64,000 bases of DNA from Salinimicrobium tongyeongense (GTDB taxonomy: Bacteria > Bacteroidota > Bacteroidia > Flavobacteriales > Flavobacteriaceae), in the NCBI RefSeq assembly GCF_026109735.1, contig NZ_CP069620.1, forward strand, positions 1,612,001-1,676,000. Direction: 5' to 3'. This document shows positions 62,164 to 64,000 of the stretch, one piece after another. A program made the position numbers and the translations under genes. The notes beneath the pieces are model-generated. The model saw nothing but the letters and a program-made list of their open reading frames with translations. It was not told the origin of the DNA and did no database searches. Numbering within the stretch: the first letter of the stretch is position 1; the number at the start of each line of letters is the position of its first letter.

Positions 62164-62988
62164 ATGAAAATTGACAGTCATCAACACTTTTGGTCCTATA
62201 ATCCACATCGGGAGAGTTGGATTACCGATGATATGTCCGGTATAAGGAGGGATTTCTTTCCTAAAGACTTGGAGCCTTTACTTCGGCAGAACAAATTTGA
62301 TGGTTGTATTGCTGTACAGGCAAATGACACTGAAGCAGAATCTCAGTTTTTACTGGATCTTGCAGCTCATAATGATTTCATTAAAGGCGTGGTGGGATGG
62401 GTAGATCTTACGGCCGAAAGCTGTGAAGAACGATTGTCTTTTTTTTCTCAAAACTCCTTATTTAAAGGAATAAGATATACACTTCAAAAAGAAAAGCCCG
62501 ATTTTATCCTAAACCCTCTTTTTAAAAGGGGAATTTCTCTTTTGTCTAAATTCAATCTTACTTTCGATCTACTTGTACTTGAACATCAACTGCCGGAAGT
62601 TATCCAACTTGTAAAAGAATTTCCTGCCCAACCCTTTGTGCTGGATCATATGGCTAAACCTCAAGTTAGTAAGGGTCTCTCCTATGATTGGATAGAGAAT
62701 ATAAAATTATTAAGTAGTTATAAGAATGTCTATTGTAAAGTATCAGGATTTTTAACTGAGACAGAGGACTTTAAGTGGCTAAAGAACAATTTTAATCCTT
62801 TTTTTGATGTAGTAAGCGAAGCTTTTGGTGAGAACAGATTGATGTATGGGTCCGATTGGCCGGTATGTCTCGCTGCCGGAAGTTATGCAGATACGCTGGA
62901 AATAGTGGAGGATTATTTCTATACTCAGGAAAATGGTTTATTTAAAAAGCTAATGGGTATAAATGCAGAAAAATTTTATCATTTATGA
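62164..62988 (+). CDS. COG3618 amidohydrolase, probable L-fuconolactonase
   Basis: A 274-residue TIM-barrel hydrolase: DSHQHFW at the N-terminus (metal His pair), GIRYTLQKE, FVLDHMAKP, YCKVSGF and the final metal Asp in MYGSDWPVC. This set matches sugar-lactone lactonases of COG3618 (L-fuconolactonase and L-rhamnono-lactonase). With the dehydratase, SDR and FAH genes it gives steps two to five of fucose oxidation. It starts 3 bp after the FAH stop and its stop overlaps the GH95 start (ATGA). Confidence 0.9.
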   Translation: MKIDSHQHFWSYNPHRESWITDDMSGIRRDFFPKDLEPLLRQNKFDGCIAVQANDTEAESQFLLDLAAHNDFIKGVVGWVDLTAESCEERLSFFSQNSLFKGIRYTLQKEKPDFILNPLFKRGISLLSKFNLTFDLLVLEHQLPEVIQLVKEFPAQPFVLDHMAKPQVSKGLSYDWIENIKLLSSYKNVYCKVSGFLTETEDFKWLKNNFNPFFDVVSEAFGENRLMYGSDWPVCLAAGSYADTLEIVEDYFYTQENGLFKKLMGINAEKFYHL

Positions 62989-64000
62989 GGAGAAAGATTA
63001 TTTTTTCTGTTTTGGTAGTTCTAAGCTTCTGGTTATCTATGAAAGAAGCGAACGCTCAAAACTTGACAGATTCAATTCCCAAGCATATACTGTGGTATGA
63101 TACCCCTGCAAGCGAGTGGTTGGAGGCATTACCTATAGGAAATGGTAGAATAGGAGCCATGGTCTTTGGAGATCCAAAAAATGAAAGGATTCAGTTAAAT
63201 GAAGACTCCATGTGGCCGGGAGGGCCTGACTGGGGAAATGCTAAAGGTAATCCAGAAGATTTGCAATATATTCGAGATCTTATTGAAGAGGGCCATATTG
63301 AAAAGGCAGATAAAGAGATTGTAGAGCGGTTTTCATATAAGGGTATAGTTCGATCTTACCAAACTTTAGGAGATCTGTACATCGATTTTCACGAACGTGG
63401 GACTGTAGAAAATTATAAGCGTCTTTTAAATCTAAATACGGCTGAGGTGGTGATCAGCTATACTTCAGAGGGTTCAGCATATTATCAAAAGGTATTTACC
63501 AGCGCACCAGATGATGTACTTATTGTTGAATTAGGAACGAATGCAGAAAGTGGGATGAATTTAACTTTGAGGTTAGATCGCCCGGAAGATGAGGGGCGTC
63601 CCACAGTGAGTATAAGCAACCCCAATTCTTCTGAAATTGCAATGAAAGGTGTGGTGACACAATACGGTGGGAGGGTACATTCTCAACCAGCACCCTTAGA
63701 TTATGGAGTCCAATTTGAAACTGTATTGAAAACAGATCATGAAGGGGGAACAGTGACACCAAAAGATGGAACCCTTATTTTACAAGGGGTGAAAAAAGCC
63801 ACAATTAAACTTGTTGCAAATACTTCATTTTACACCAAAGATTTTCAAAATAGAAACAGGGAAGTTTTAGATCGTTTATTGGGAGTAGGGTATGAAAAAC
63901 TTTACCAAAGACATGTACAGGAACATCAAAAATATTTTAACAGGGTTCAACTCCAACTGGGTAAAGAGAAAAGCAGCAACTTACCAACAGACCTTCGGCT
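62985..64000 (+). CDS. alpha-L-fucosidase, GH95 (partial, runs off the window)
   Basis: The N-terminal 338 residues of a GH95 enzyme; the C-terminal part is outside. A signal peptide (SVLVVLSFWLSMKEANAQ) is followed by the GH95 opening WLEALPIGNGRIGAMVFGD and ERIQLNEDSMWPGGP, then the beta-sandwich segment with YQTLGDLYIDF and YKRLLNLNTAEVVISY. GH95 enzymes release alpha-1,2- (sometimes alpha-1,3-) linked fucose or related galactose. It starts in the stop of the lactonase gene (ATGA), so the operon continues beyond the window. Confidence 0.93.
   Translation, partial: MRRKIIFSVLVVLSFWLSMKEANAQNLTDSIPKHILWYDTPASEWLEALPIGNGRIGAMVFGDPKNERIQLNEDSMWPGGPDWGNAKGNPEDLQYIRDLIEEGHIEKADKEIVERFSYKGIVRSYQTLGDLYIDFHERGTVENYKRLLNLNTAEVVISYTSEGSAYYQKVFTSAPDDVLIVELGTNAESGMNLTLRLDRPEDEGRPTVSISNPNSSEIAMKGVVTQYGGRVHSQPAPLDYGVQFETVLKTDHEGGTVTPKDGTLILQGVKKATIKLVANTSFYTKDFQNRNREVLDRLLGVGYEKLYQRHVQEHQKYFNRVQLQLGKEKSSNLPTDLR

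Noticed and set aside
56020-64000. Complete polysaccharide utilisation locus
   Set aside because: No SusC/SusD pair or TonB-dependent receptor is seen in the window; only the enzyme and regulator part is present.

Overview
The window reads as chromosomal DNA of a marine-type Flavobacteriia bacterium (Bacteroidota, family Flavobacteriaceae; genus not resolved). The evidence is the protein set (DUF4175, DUF4837, DUF2807, DUF2007, YtxH plus holin-like envelope genes, GH3-like adenylating enzyme, GH29/GH95 fucosidases), repeated promoter boxes of the Bacteroidetes form TAnnTTTG, and weak or absent Shine-Dalgarno sequences. There are no rRNA genes, insertion sequences, integrases, prophages or CRISPR arrays. 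One tRNA gene (Cys) is present.

Region by region: 1-8.6 kb carries a partial UDP-glucuronate decarboxylase-like gene, an SRPBCC protein, and a tight minus-strand run M23 peptidase - GH3 adenylating enzyme - uncharacterised 578-residue protein - rfbB-rfbA-rfbC-rfbD for dTDP-L-rhamnose. 8.6-15 kb holds tatA, a pgk - lytic transglycosylase - DUF4837 run, holB, a DoxX-like protein and an OmpH/Skp-like protein. 15-21.6 kb is a housekeeping operon DUF4175 - ybeY - mnmG - methyltransferase with two parS-like 16-mers beside mnmG. 21.7-33.3 kb carries gltX, glnS, folB, tRNA-Cys, rnr and a set of small envelope genes (SPFH, DUF6327-like, holin-like, YtxH). 33.3-33.9 kb is an AT-rich gene-free stretch with DnaA-box-like 9-mers, followed by rpiB, an acetyltransferase, ctp-type protease and rnpA. 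36.9-47.3 kb has two secreted or envelope peptidases (M1, S8), a metallo-beta-lactamase-fold enzyme, and three different monovalent cation/proton antiporters close together. 47.3-50.3 kb has yebC and lepA.

The last third is catabolic. 50.6-56 kb is one plus-strand operon for amino sugars, probably GlcNAc/MurNAc from peptidoglycan or chitin: ROK kinase, FucP/NagP-type transporter, creatininase-family hydrolase, GH20 hexosaminidase lipoprotein and MurQ. 56-64 kb is an L-fucose locus: AraC regulator divergent from a UxaA-type dehydratase, then SDR dehydrogenase, GH29 fucosidase, fumarylacetoacetase-family hydrolase, COG3618 lactonase and a GH95 fucosidase running off the window. Together these look like the non-phosphorylating fucose route to pyruvate and lactate, with the usual enolase-family fuconate dehydratase apparently replaced by the UxaA-type enzyme. 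A pair of 13-bp direct repeats exactly 21 bp apart upstream of its promoter is the likely AraC operator.

Most notable non-gene signals: a 19-bp palindrome (TCAAAAATGNCATTTTTGA) scattered in intergenic spaces and once inside a gene, two or three parS-like sites at 10.6-18 kb, and an origin-like non-coding stretch at 33.3-33.9 kb. Genes left of that stretch are mostly on the minus strand and those right of it more often on the plus strand, as expected near an origin, but this is an inference. The rest of the window is ordinary housekeeping sequence.
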